In this document: piece by piece, positions 1 through 12,410 of the stretch
Position numbering within the stretch: the stretch's first letter is position 1
Layout: each line of letters opens with the position of its first letter
From: Trileptium ribeirensis
Lineage: Eukaryota; Nematoda; Enoplea; Enoplida; Thoracostomopsidae
Length of the DNA: 64,000 bases
NCBI GenBank assembly: GCA_030248225.1
Contig: JASANE010004946.1
Span: forward strand, 1 to 64,000
Direction: 5' to 3'
Translations under genes and position numbers: made by a program
The notes under the pieces: model-generated
The model's input: the letters and a program-made list of their open reading frames with translations, nothing else
The model's database searches: none
What the model was told of the DNA's origin: nothing

Positions 1-1515
1 GCTAATCTCGGAATCTATTCGGGTTCTCATGCAAGTCCAAACTGTTAAAGAAACCAACGAAAAAGAACTATCAAACTTCTTAATATATATATATATATTA
101 TATACACATGACATCTACAATATTGGAAAAGGTGGGTATATATGGTGTACAAAGAAATTTCTTAATCCAAAATCATACATAAAATTGTTTTTCCAAAAGT
201 ACTAAAAACAAAACTATCTACTGGGTATCCTAAAATCATTGATTAGCACAAAAAGTTGTTTGGAACTATTGAAGGTAATTCTCAACCGGTAGTAACGTTG
301 GCTTAATAAAATTAGCTATACGATATTCAGGATATCTGACAAACTTGAAAACCGTCGAGATATTATAAAGTACCAATCTTGACATTGATACTCAAGCGTT
401 GCAACACAAAGACACTAACCTCACTAAGACACTAAACTCAGTATCCAGGAACTTCTTCAGAGAGGGGCACTGAATGTGCTGGGAGAGCTCAGCTTAAAGG
501 AACCATTCACACATAGACGTGGTCTTCACATTCCTTTTATAGTTCAGACAGCATGGATGCCCCACGGGGGTTGGGTACGGCCTCCTCATGCCCCTTTAGC
601 TACTTCCTTGCACTACATGTTCCGTGTTCTAAAATTGCAGTTACTGGCAAATATGAAAAAATCATATATATGCTGGGAGAATCGGCTGTGGCAACGTTGT
701 TCACATGTCCGTCACCGAATGGTCAGCTAAAGATGTACGAAAAACTTTGATTTATTGTTTTAAAACTTTATTATTTGTGTTCAGAGCGTTTTTGTAGATA
801 AATTGATGAGAACAGATTGCTGAGTAAATTGATTGTTTTACATCTGTGAAGTGATGCTGCAGCTGCTATTGCAGCGGTTTCGAATAATTCCATCGATTAA
901 AGCCGTATTATATACAGCCGTATTATATATATATGAGTAGTGTTTGTTTATAACTAACGCTCTTTGCGACAGTCACTCAGATTATCAGTAATAATTGCAG
1001 CGCGATGTTACGTAAGTTATTAGAAAGCTGCGTCTAAAAAAACCGACTCTCAAGCTACCTAGCATACATGGGGAGATTTACCGGGGTTGGCTTCGACCTG
1101 GGACCGCAATTATTATTATTGGCGATTCTCAATATTTACACAGTGTTCAATGGCACGAATATATTTGCAACTTATAATACCTTTTTATATTACTATCATG
1201 AAAGCAGGCACCGTCGGAGGACGAGGCACATTATAATTTGAGTGCTTTTCAAAATAATGGAATCGTAAAATGGTGATCGCAATGGTATAAAAATTCTGAT
1301 TGAAAAAAACAGAGAGCGATGGAGAAATTTGGCAACATTACCGACGTGCTCCATAGGTTGAATAGCTATGGGAATGACTTGCTGTGACGAAGGTGGCCTA
1401 AGTGTTTGCGGTGAGAACGATATAGCAAAGAGTATTTTATCCAGTTCTCCAGTGGCAAAGCGCTTGCCTTGTTTGTTTTTTGTGTTTTGTGAATACACTG
1501 TGTATCGTTGATGTC
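1..1515. other. Unassigned AT-rich sequence
   Basis: No conserved coding region, RNA gene or terminal repeat is visible. Short open frames here have no recognisable motif. A short TA microsatellite lies near position 90. The stretch is single-copy within the window and ends where the duplicated module X begins. Confidence 0.5.
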
Positions 1516-1528
1516 CATTTAAGGAGCA

Positions 1529-4238
1529 CTAAATTTTGGTTCCATGTGGAGTTGATGGACAATGGTTGTTTTCCCAATTATCTTGGAAAGTTGCAGAAAT
1601 GAAACGCCTGTCGTCGCAAAACTTAACTTCATACTGAAAAATTTAATTTCTATTAGAAAAGAATATAAATTAAACGTGTCACGAATAATATACGGAAATA
1701 TCGCATATAACAGAAAAACGAATTTGAGGGACATACAAGAGGCATTTAAGGTACATTGTTGGTAAATGCGAGAGAGCACAACCATACTTAACACGTTGAC
1801 ATGAAAATGCCGTCTATACCAAAATAAAATATTAACATATTCTGCAGGTTCAAAGCTAAGCAAAATATGAAAATTATTTTAACATAGTCTCGTTATTCAA
1901 TTTGTCACAATAATGCAATGATTATTTGCCCTTAATACAATATTTGCCATCAACACGGTATTAAGGGATTTCGAAGTGCCATTCATTACTGCCGCGCAAA
2001 TGTTCTTTATATTACCAGATTTTTATGAAAAAAGTGAAATATAGTGAACTTACGTTACTATGTCGAAAGGGATGTGACAAACTCAAAACAACGTTTTATA
2101 CCTGTAGGATTCCAAAAATGTAAAAAAATACTTGGTTATTTAACCTACCCAGTTGAGACACTATATTCAAGTTTTAGCGACGCTTTGGACGTTCATTTGA
2201 GTAAATTTGCAAAACTGATATACTTTTCAGCAATTCAAATGTAGCAAAATACACGTGCAATGATCAAATGGCGCGGAAAGCGATGACTTGTTAGAGCCCA
2301 AACATGATAATATGCAGGTAACTGCGGCAATATCTGCTTAGATGAGCAAACGTCTTTTAATACCATGCTATCCCGATTTACCCACACTGACTATGCCTAT
2401 CGGTGCGAACGAAAATCAATTTAAATCACACATACAGAGTTTTTGTTTTTCAGCTCATATACTGGTATAAAATGATGAGAAACAGAAAAACGGAAATGAT
2501 AAGTCCATAGTTATCTATCAACGTAAAACTGAATTGAAACTTATATGGCCAGTTGCTAATATTGTAATTGCTATATTGTATAGAGTTTTATAGAGCAGTC
2601 TGCGTGTTTACAGGAACGTTCGGCACGAATCTTTACAAACAAGTAGCTAAAGTGTACAAATTTTAACACTTGTTTTGATATCCGATTAACAAGTTCACTG
2701 TTATTACGGCCCCAGACGTTTCACACAAAATCATACCGGGAGCATCAATGCAACTCCTGATCGTGGGACCGAAACCTAGTTTAAAGGCGGATTCAGAAAG
2801 AACGGGCTCCCACAGGTTGGAGTCTAGATGTAGCGCGTATAAAATAAAATTTCGACTCCGTTATCCGGTGGGCGGCAGGCTATATGTTACTACGTTGGAA
2901 GACAAAGTATGTATATGTGTCAACGAGTTAAAACTAATTCTCAATACATCATGTAATAAAATTGCTGAAACGCTTTGGGTGTTGAGCAAGCGCGAAATCA
3001 AAAGTTAACTTAATGAAATTGTGAATAATAAGCGCAAAAATGCAATGCTTAAATGGTGTTGTGACTTATTTCTTGAATAAAGAATCACTCTCAATGTTTC
3101 AGTATGCAATTAAACGTCTGTGCAAATACGCTCGGAAATTACTGCATATTGCTACTAAAACATATATATACTTTTGTTACAAATCATTTCAGATACATCA
3201 ACACCTGCCTGCGCGGTATAGCTAGAAAACCATGATACTGATTTATGCATCTGAATTTTACTAAACATAAATTATTGAGTAATTTGGCATTAAAACTCCA
3301 TTCATATAAATGCGAAATAAAGTACATTAATTTTTAGTTATAGTAAATTTAAAGCATAGGATTTGCTGTATTATTGGTTAATCTGTTTTAAATTGATACA
3401 AGCCACAAATCGAAAGAATTTGTTCGAAAGTCGGTATTCTGCCGCTATATCAAGTCGACAAATAACAATTAATAAAATAACTGAAATAGCAGTAGAAATG
3501 AAAATAAGTTTCGTACTAAACGTTGGCAGTGCTCCGTTTCTACTACTGTGCATTCGTAATAGCATTAATCAATATTTTGATCTTGATTTGGAAAATTAAT
3601 CGCGGTTAACGAACGGTATTATGAAAAGTTACGCAAGTTCTCGTGGTTCATCTATAAGATCCATCGAGTTACGATACTTTGGATCTTCATATGATACCGT
3701 AAATAGCGGCGCATCTCTTAATACCGCGAGAACAAGCAACGATGAGGTGAAATATAGAAATGGAAATTATAATAATAAAAATCAGCTATCACATAACGCT
3801 TACATTAGTTATTGCGACGTTAATGGTCCGATTACTAGCTTTTGTACCCGAACATCAGACAGTATTATTCATACGCCGACAGTGAACACAAGACATTCAG
3901 GAGTGCTAGCCGCGACACATTCACCATCCCGACATCATGGAGGGTCCATATCGTCGGCTTACAAGCGTCCGTTCCGTGCGGCGTCAACGGTATATAGCGT
4001 CGAAAAAAACTATGCCGACATTCAGATGCTACAGAGAAAGCGGCAAACTCTAGCTGCGATCAGGACTTCACTTTTACCGGGAGAACCAGCTCCACTAGAC
4101 AAACATAGCGAATTTGAGCATGAGTTGGGCTTGCCTGGCGGTGCAAGTCGGTTGTTTGATCTTGGTGTTAAGAATGAACGAACAGAGCACGGTGCCGAGC
4201 ATGAAGATCAGAAATCGTATTGGAAGAAATTTACTAAG
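1529..4238 (+). repeat. Module X, copy 1 (2.7-kb direct duplicate)
   Basis: This segment matches 12411-15117 base for base over long runs, interrupted by scattered substitutions and 1-4 bp indels. Both copies begin at a shared phrase, ATTTTGGTTCC followed by GTGTGGAGTTGAT or a close variant, and the sequences just before it are unrelated. Both end at the splice donor of the exon they carry. The left 2.1 kb looks like upstream non-coding DNA. Confidence 0.9.
3621..4238 (+). CDS. First coding exon of an unidentified gene (206 codons)
   Basis: The ATG at 3621 is preceded by an in-frame TAA about 24 bases upstream, so this is a plausible true start. The frame stays open for 206 codons to a consensus donor, AAG followed by GTAAGA at 4239, leaving phase 0. 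The first 150 residues are Ser/Thr/Asn/Tyr-rich and look disordered. The last 50 residues look more ordered and are nearly identical in the second copy: LPGEPAPLDKHSEFEHELG, then GLPGGASRLFDLGVKNERTE, ending in SYWKKFTK. There is no signal peptide or membrane segment. I do not recognise the family. Near-identity with copy 2 fits either a recent duplication or selection. Downstream exons are not seen, and the following intron is cut by a rearrangement at 7028. Confidence 0.55.
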
Positions 4239-7027
4239 GTAAGAATGATTTAAAACTATGCCCTGTTCTAACATTCTATAATTAATGTAACTTATCAAAA
4301 TGTGAAAATTTAAAAATAATGCTATTATTTCCGGCAGTAAAGCGGAGACAACCACAGTCAGCCACATCTTAAACTAACAAGACATACTGGGACAGTGCAG
4401 TAACAAGTGGATAGCATTAAGTAAAAATCGTAACTTTTTGACCAGTCTGCCTTCAAGATTGTGTACAGCAAGATGTCCATATGGAATTGTCTCAATTTAT
4501 TTATTTTCTAAATGCAAACACTTCACTTCCATTCGTTCGTAATCGTAGAGCTGTGACGAAGCTAAGATTACTAAGACGTGTACGCGATAACCGTAGTTGA
4601 CGATTTCACCTTGACAAGGTCGCAAACGCAAGTCTCAACGAGAAATACTACCTGATTACGAACTTGGTGTAAGTTTCGACTTACGTCTGTATAAAAAAGA
4701 AATGTATGATGAAGTAGATGTCGCTGTGATCGTGACTTAATTTTCGAGGAATCAACAAAATCTATCTTATCTGTCGCTGTCAACCAAGACCAATGATAGA
4801 TACACTGGAAACCCATCATGTTAACAAATGTGCTTTTTAAATTAGTGCTTCTGCGCCACGCTGAATGAGAAAGCGACACATATGGCTGGATTTTTATCTA
4901 AATCATTTTTGTCTATTTGAAACGGAGTTCATTTTATGTCTACATTCTATAAAAAGTTAACCAAACCCAGTTCAGTATCTCATATTCATGAATTAGCTCA
5001 TACATACTCGAGGTTCAAAGTTCCAGGGAGACAAAGAGGGTCCGCAGGGAGGAGGACAGTCGCTCGGCCTCTTCCTTAGGGTCGACTGAGGTCGGCGGTA
5101 GGGTAAACATACCTAGAGCGTATATATTCTGGGCAAGCAGGAGCAACTTTCTAGGGAATCGCAAGCTCCGCACGGAAGGGACTAGCGCCTAAGGAAAATT
5201 CCCCTAACGCTGTATGAGCACATGCATGAAGTAGCTGTATTACCTTCTGTATGTGCATGAATTGCTGTTGTCAAAGCACGATGGAGCATTATACACAGCC
5301 GGTTAGAAGTAAAAATATTATAATAAAATTGGCATATCCAAGATTTATATTAGAATAATAATTGTGTTCTTCAGATACTTTATATAAATCATCTCCCAAA
5401 CCAGCAACCTATTGTGAACCAAACCAACTTGAACCACTCTTAGCGCACTTTGGTATGCCGGAAACCAAACATGCAGTAATTCTATCTTAGCCTAGGGCCC
5501 CAAGGTAATCGAATTTGCAACACCTACTTTTTCCCTCTGAGCCATCGCCATAGCTGACGAAGATAGTGTCAACCGTTTATAATCCCCTCAACGTTTGTTT
5601 TTAACACGTCGCGCTGTTTCACGAATTCTGATTTGATAATCTTATTTGAATGCGGTACTTGCTGCACCGGCAACTTGCCAGGTTTTTCTTCACCACGTCC
5701 ATTTTGGCAGTATGAATCTTCCTAGAATTTGACACGTCTCTCAGCTTAAAGAATCAGCGGTTAGGATATAACCTATATTTGAGATTACTCATAAAAACAG
5801 TATACGATGTTCATGTAGCAATTAAACTATTTTGTCTATCTGGTTTTGGAGCAGTATTTTCTGAGATTGCAGGGGCGTTCATTAATAAAAATACAACTTT
5901 GAAAATCAAAAATTCTTTTCAGGTGTACATTTCGCGTCAATTCCTTTAGTCCCACCCTGTCTGGCTTTTGATTATACTCTCAGTCGACCTAATTACCTTA
6001 TAGTTTACTTGCAGCAACTTTCTTTTTTTCGACTGTGAGCATTTTCTTCACTACACCACTAAAAGCAATCAGATAGATTTAATAAGGAACCAGAATCACA
6101 AGAACCAGAAGAAATGAATTTTAAGCGTTGTTCACGAAAAACTAACAAATATCGATATGAATTATTTAAGTAACCAGATACGACGCAATATTTCGTAATG
6201 TACAATGCTGTCAGAATATGCTTTAATATAACTTTTGATAGTCAACTGAAATACAGAGCTAAAAAGTTTCAACTATGTGTTATGTTCCTCGTTTTTAGAG
6301 AATAGAGCTTTATGTTCGATTTTTCCTGCTATATTTAGTGCGATTTTGATTTACAGCTTGTTGCCACAAAATATTGAATAGAATGTACCGATGAATGACC
6401 GCGTTTGGTTCAGGCTCTTGATGACGGTTAACATTCGTTAGAGCAGGCGACGTCCAGAAACATTATTTGTTAATTTCATCCGTTCTCTTAGTAATCTCAT
6501 TTAGTCATGGCTAGTGGTAACTAATTTGGTTCACGGTGTGATACGTACGTGAAATACATTCATATATAATTGTTGCAAAACTAAGGTATGTTTAGTTCTT
6601 TTCTAAATAACTGGTTTTGATTTGTGTTCGAAAATTGCTTTTTTACTGTCCGTACATGATTCGTACTTTAGCCTTGTTCGGATCACATAAAGAAATACAA
6701 ATGAGGCGTCCTAATATCAAATTGCAGATGATTCAAAATTGCAGATTTTTAATTTTCTGTCTTAAATTTTTCAGATCTTCTTTGGTGAGAAAATAATTAT
6801 TGTGCGGATGTGGATTGGAACGATCAGATGCGCTAGAAAAATTAGCTAAGGCAGAGCCAAACGTTAAATTGCTTTTGACGTCCTTGTTATTTGCCTTTTC
6901 TTACAAAACATTCCGCCGCATTCTTTTGCAGGCGCATAGGCTTTTGTGATCTCATATCACCAGTGGAATAGCTTTTTAGTTTTAGATTTATCAAAACGTA
7001 TGTAGTTTTGCTTGAAATATTCGTTTT
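4239..7027 (+). repeat. Module Y, truncated copy (first half of the intron-like module)
   Basis: This stretch follows the exon donor and aligns with 15118 to about 17800, and in reverse complement with about 9610-12400. No coding motif is visible. It stops at about 7027, where GAAATATTCG joins TTTTGCCAATTATATTTCC. The latter is the reverse complement of the far end of the complete Y copy near 20430. Short shared sequence around TATTC occurs on both sides of the breakpoint. Confidence 0.85.
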
Positions 7028-10000
7028 GCCAATTATATTTCCACAGAAGTACGAGCTAATAAACAAATTTTATTATGTCTCGATAGGCCTTGACACTCTC
7101 GATCTTTATTACAAAATCAGATGTGGATGGCTGCTACAGTTGTCGGAGTTACTTTTAGTTCCCGTGTTTTAATTTAAATGTTTGCTAGACCTAAGAGAAT
7201 AATATTTTCATTGGGATATCTAATGCATCTTTATCTTGTAACAATAAGAAATCCAAACCAAGCCAATAGAATATATCAACTTGATTTTGATACGACGATC
7301 CGTGCTATCAGCACCATAAAACCATGATAGTAGTTTCTGGAACAACAAAGATAGAAGAAACATAAATAAACATATAAATAAAAAACAACAAAAGGGTAAC
7401 GTAAATAAAGTCTTCTTAGTTATTACCTCGTTTTAAAGCCGTTTTGCAATTCAGAATTTGGGAAGATAAGTGTTGCAAACACGCTTATGATAGCTGGTTT
7501 TTGAGCTTGAAGCCTCTTCTGTAAGCGTTGACGCTATCTGAATATAGCGAGCCAGGCTCCCTTTGGAATCTCTACTACTAACTCTGACCATGGTTTGAAA
7601 GAAGATGCTATGGTATTATTGCTTCATCACTTGAAAGAAGATGCTCGAACAAGACCAAAAATAATTTTGTTGCTGATGGCGGTATAGCTGCTATTTCTTT
7701 TGATAGTAAGCAAACTACTTTCGTACGTTTGCCTTATCGCAACTGTAATTTCTGTGCCATCTGCAGTTGCTCTAGTAAGCATTGTTATTAAGTGGTTGGA
7801 CGGCTATTGTAACAACAACAGGAACACATGATTGCAGCATCCATATCATGACGGACAAGTTCCTTTTAAAACACACAAACGGTTGAACCCAAAAGGTTAC
7901 GATTTTCTTCTTTTGTTTTATTTTGTTCTTGTTTCAGGTTACCACACAATATATGTACCCGTATCTCGTTTCTATGTTTAACGTGTGCCTTAATCTACGC
8001 TAATATTGACAACAAAATGATTATCTAAGGATTATAACATGGCGGCTAAAACGCAATTAGGCATTTTATAATTATCGTTTTCAAAAGAATATTAGTATTT
8101 TTAGTTCTACAATAGGTGATTTATAATTTTTATTTTATAGAAAAATAGTGCCATTCCTCTCTTTCGCTATAACAGGTTCAAAAATTTCTGACAGAGAGGA
8201 AGGGGCCGTTTTGCGACTTTTTCTAACGAAGACGATTTCCTACGGAAGTTTTACGGCTCTATTTGACTAATATATCTTCATTTTGTCACAATTTTCATTG
8301 CGTGATATAACAATACCCTAACGAGCACCACCGAGTGCGGGTTGGCCCAGTACTATTCAGCTGTTTTCGTCTAATTCTGTTACGATTAGTGGGTGCACCA
8401 TTAAAAAGAACTGAATAAATGTTGTGATAATGTTTCAGTGTAATAACTGCTAATAACTAACACCATATCGTGATAGTTGTGGAACCAGACAAGTAGTGAC
8501 CTAAGCCTAACATTTATCGAGCATTCCACTTCTAAAATTACCAAGCACATGAATGGTGTCAACCGGTATTTGATTCACAGCAATACACAAAATATTTGGA
8601 AGTGATAATCTCTGATATTCGGACCTATTGAAGTATATTGGTAAATAAGTGGTACTGAATAAATAACCTGTTTTTTAGGCACGAGATACGGCACAGAAAC
8701 TATAAAAAGCTATTGTGATTTCGTTGAAAATTTCACAATGCATGAAACGGTGACTATCGTGACAGTAATATTGCAGTAACACCTCATCCTTTAGAAGAAG
8801 AAACTTCTAGGTAAATTTGTTACAATGTATGTCTTTATAATGGACACATTAATTTGTTTCAAATTTGCATAGTAAGTGTCTCTTTATAACGGAACAAAAT
8901 AACTTTTAGTGGAATTTGACAAAATTTAGGTAATTATATGGTCGCATCATGTTCCTTGTCTATGTTTAGGCAATGTAAATAAAAAATTCTTTACCACAAT
9001 AAAATTGGCCAATTTTACTGTTTATTGTTATGTCATATAGTAAATCGGTTTGGGGTAAGTATATAGTATAAGAATACACATTATTTTGTGCGGGATAAGT
9101 AGGCATATTAGTTGGGTTCTATTACTCGGAAGAAGGGCAAGTCAATTGTTGAGGGGGATGCAATTATTTATATTATGAAATGCTCCATGGTTGACATGGC
9201 CTTTGCAAAAGTAAAAAATATCAAAGAAAATATCTGTTAAACTAGGTAAAAAATCTATACTTTCTTGTTTATATAATTCCGTTGAAATTTACAGCTTTAC
9301 AGGCTGAGGCATTGTTGACTAATTTTAATTTTATAAAAATGTAGGGAGCACTGATTAAAATTTTACCCCTAGTTGAAACTGCGAACCGTGTTTTTAATAT
9401 AGATGTTATAAGAATAAATATTCGCGCAGAAATCAGGGAAATATGTCAGAGACGTAATTACAGGTTTAGCTTGAAGACAAAGAAAGTGTAAATTCAAACA
9501 GCTCCCTTGTTAGCTGTAAATCTGGCCTGTTTATTAAAGCAAAAACTACTAAATGTCTACAAAATTACCTAATGAAACAACACGAACCATTGTATATTCT
9601 TTATCTTGTCCATATATCTCGCGTTAGTTGTCGTTTGAAAAGTAATTATATCAAACTGGATATTTTCAAAGCAAAGATTATATACGTTTTTGTATATAAT
9701 CTAACTGAGAAAGCTATTTTCACTGGTGATATAAAGAATCACAAAGCCTATGTGGCTGCAAAAAATACGAATGTTTTGTGCAAGAGGCAGAATAACAAGC
9801 ATAAAAAGCAGTGCAACGTTTTAGGATCTGCCTTAGCTAACTCTCCAGCGATATCTAATCGTTCCAATCCACATCCCGCCACAATAATTATTTTCTCAGC
9901 CGAAATAACCTAAGAAATTTTTGCAATATAAAGTAATCATCTGCAATTTTTGAATACATTGTAAATTAAATATCAGGACACCTCATTATTATTTCTATGT

Positions 10001-12403
10001 AATACCGAACAAGGCTAAAGTACGAATCATGTACTACAGTCACGTTTCGAACGCATCAGAAAGCCAACCATTTCAAGGAATGGATATAGTCTGTTTTGCA
10101 ACAATTATATATGAATGTATTTCACGTACATCTGCACTGTGAACCAATTAGTTTACGACTCGCCCGTGACTAATGAGATTACTAAGACGGATGAAATTAA
10201 CAAATAATGTTTCTGGACGTCGCCTGCTTGACGAATGTTAACTGTCATCAAGATCTAAATTGCGAACGCGGTCATTCACCGGTACATTCTATTTATTATC
10301 GCAACAAGCTGTAAATGAGAATCACACTCCAGATAGCAGGAAAAATCAAACATAAAGCTCTATCTACAAAAACAAGGACATGGCGCGTTGAAACTTCTAG
10401 CTTATCTATTTTCGTGTCAAAACTTACTGTCAACATATTCGACAGCATTGTACATTACAAAATATCGTTGATCTTGTTTCTTAAATAATTCATATTGATA
10501 TTTGTTTAGTTTTTTCACGAATGCTTAAGTTTCATATCTTTCTGGCTTTCGATTCCGGTCTGATTAAATCTATCTGATTGCTCTTGGCGACTAGAGAATG
10601 CAGCATCGAAGAATAAAAGTTGCTGCAGTAAACTATAAGGTAAAATCATATTCTTCAAGCAATCAAAAGCCAGACAAGTAAACAACTAGGAACAACGCCA
10701 AAATGTACACCCTAAAAATTTTTTTGATTTTTCAAAGTTGTACTTTTTCTAATGAAGCGCCCCGCAATCTCAAAAATACCGCTTCCAAACCTGATAACGA
10801 CGAATAGTTTAATTACTACATGAACATCGTATACTGTTTCATGAATAATAAAGATGATTCTAATCGCTGATTTTTAGCCGTCGACGTGTCATTCTAGGAA
10901 GATTTAATTCTGCCAAAATGGACGCTAACAAAACTGGCAGTCCGGTGCAATAAGTACCGCATCAATCGGTTATCAATCAGAATCGTGAAGCAGCGCAATG
11001 TGTTAAAAACAAACGTTGAGGGATTATAAACGATTGACACTCTTTTCATCAGCTATCGCAATGGCTCAGGAAAAGTGGGTGTTTCCAAATTCTATTACCT
11101 TGGGGCCCTAGGCTAAGATAAGATTACTGCATGTTTGCGTTGGCATACCAAAGTGGCTAAGAGTGGTTTTAAGATTGGTTTTGGTTCACAATAGCTTGCT
11201 GGTTTGCAAAATGATTTATATAAAGCACCCAAAGAACACGGTATTATTCTAATATCAATCTCGGATATGCAATTTTTCTATAAATTTACTTCTAACCGCT
11301 CATATAATGCTCCATATTGCTTTGACAACAGCAATTCATGCACATACGGAAAGGGTGATCAGCTACTTCCATGCATGCTTCAATTGCATCAGTTTCGGGA
11401 ATTTTCCTAGGCGCTCGTCCCTTCCGTGCGGAGCTTCGATTCCCCTAAAAAGTTGCCCCTTCCCCGATATATGCTTTAGGCACGCCCACCCTACCGCCGG
11501 CATCCGACCCAAGAATAAAGCAATGCTGTCCTCCTTCCCTGCGGTTACCTCCTGTGCTCCTGGACTTCGATTTCTCGAGTATGTATCGGCTTAAATTCAT
11601 GAATATAAAATACTAACTGGGTTTGGTTAAGTTCCGATAAATACAACATAAAATAAACCGGTTTCAAATGAGCAAAAAATGATTTCGATAAGAAATCAGC
11701 CATATGTGTCACTTTCTCATTCCGTGTGCGCGCAGGAGCACTAATCTAAAAACCATTTGTTAACATGATGGTTTTCCATATTATCAAACATCGGGTCTCA
11801 ATTGACATGAACAGATCGAATAAAATTTGTTGATCGTAAATCGAGTCACTATCACGGTGATACTCCATCATACATTTCTTTTTTTACACAGACGTAAGTA
11901 GAAAACTTACACTGAGTTTGTAATCGAGTCATATTTCGTTCAAGCTTGGCGCAAGACCTTGTCGAGGTGAAATCGTCAACTACAACTTATCGCGGTACGC
12001 GTACCGTATAATCTTTAGCTTCGTCACTTCTACGATTAGGACGAATGGAAGTGTTGAAATGTCTTTTTAGTTCGAATGAATAATTGAGACAATTTTTAAT
12101 ATGGACATCTTGCTGTACGCGATATTGAAGGCCAACTAGTAAGAAAGTTACGATTTTACTAATACTATCCACTTTTGTTACTGCACTGTCCCAGTATGTC
12201 TTGTTAGTTTCATGTGGCTGACTGTGGTTGTCTCCGCTTTTTCTGCGGAAATAATAGCATTATTTTTAAATTTTCACATTTTGATAGTTTACATTAATTA
12301 TAAAATGTTCAAACAGGGCATAGTTTCAATAATTCTTTACCTAGTAAATTTCTTCCAATAAGATTTCTGATTCTTCATGCTCGGCACCGTGCTCTGTTCG
12401 TCA
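7028..12403 (-). repeat. Module Y, complete inverted copy (about 5.4 kb)
   Basis: The whole segment is the reverse complement of about 15040-20430. For example, the phrase at 7600-7660 containing GAAGATGCTCGAACAAGACC reappears reversed near 19800-19825. The sequence at 9860-9900 is the reverse of 17580-17620. It ends inside the 3' part of the duplicated exon at 12403, where module X copy 2 starts a few bases later in forward orientation. No independent gene is recognisable inside. Confidence 0.9.
12340..12403 (-). pseudogene. Inverted remnant of the duplicated exon's 3' end
   Basis: Read on the minus strand, this is the last 60 or so bases of the exon at 3621-4238, including the HGAEHED region and the GTAA-type donor. 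Small deletions destroy the frame. It marks exactly how far the inverted duplication reached: into the exon but not across it. Confidence 0.75.
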
Positions 12404-12410
12404 TTTGAGC

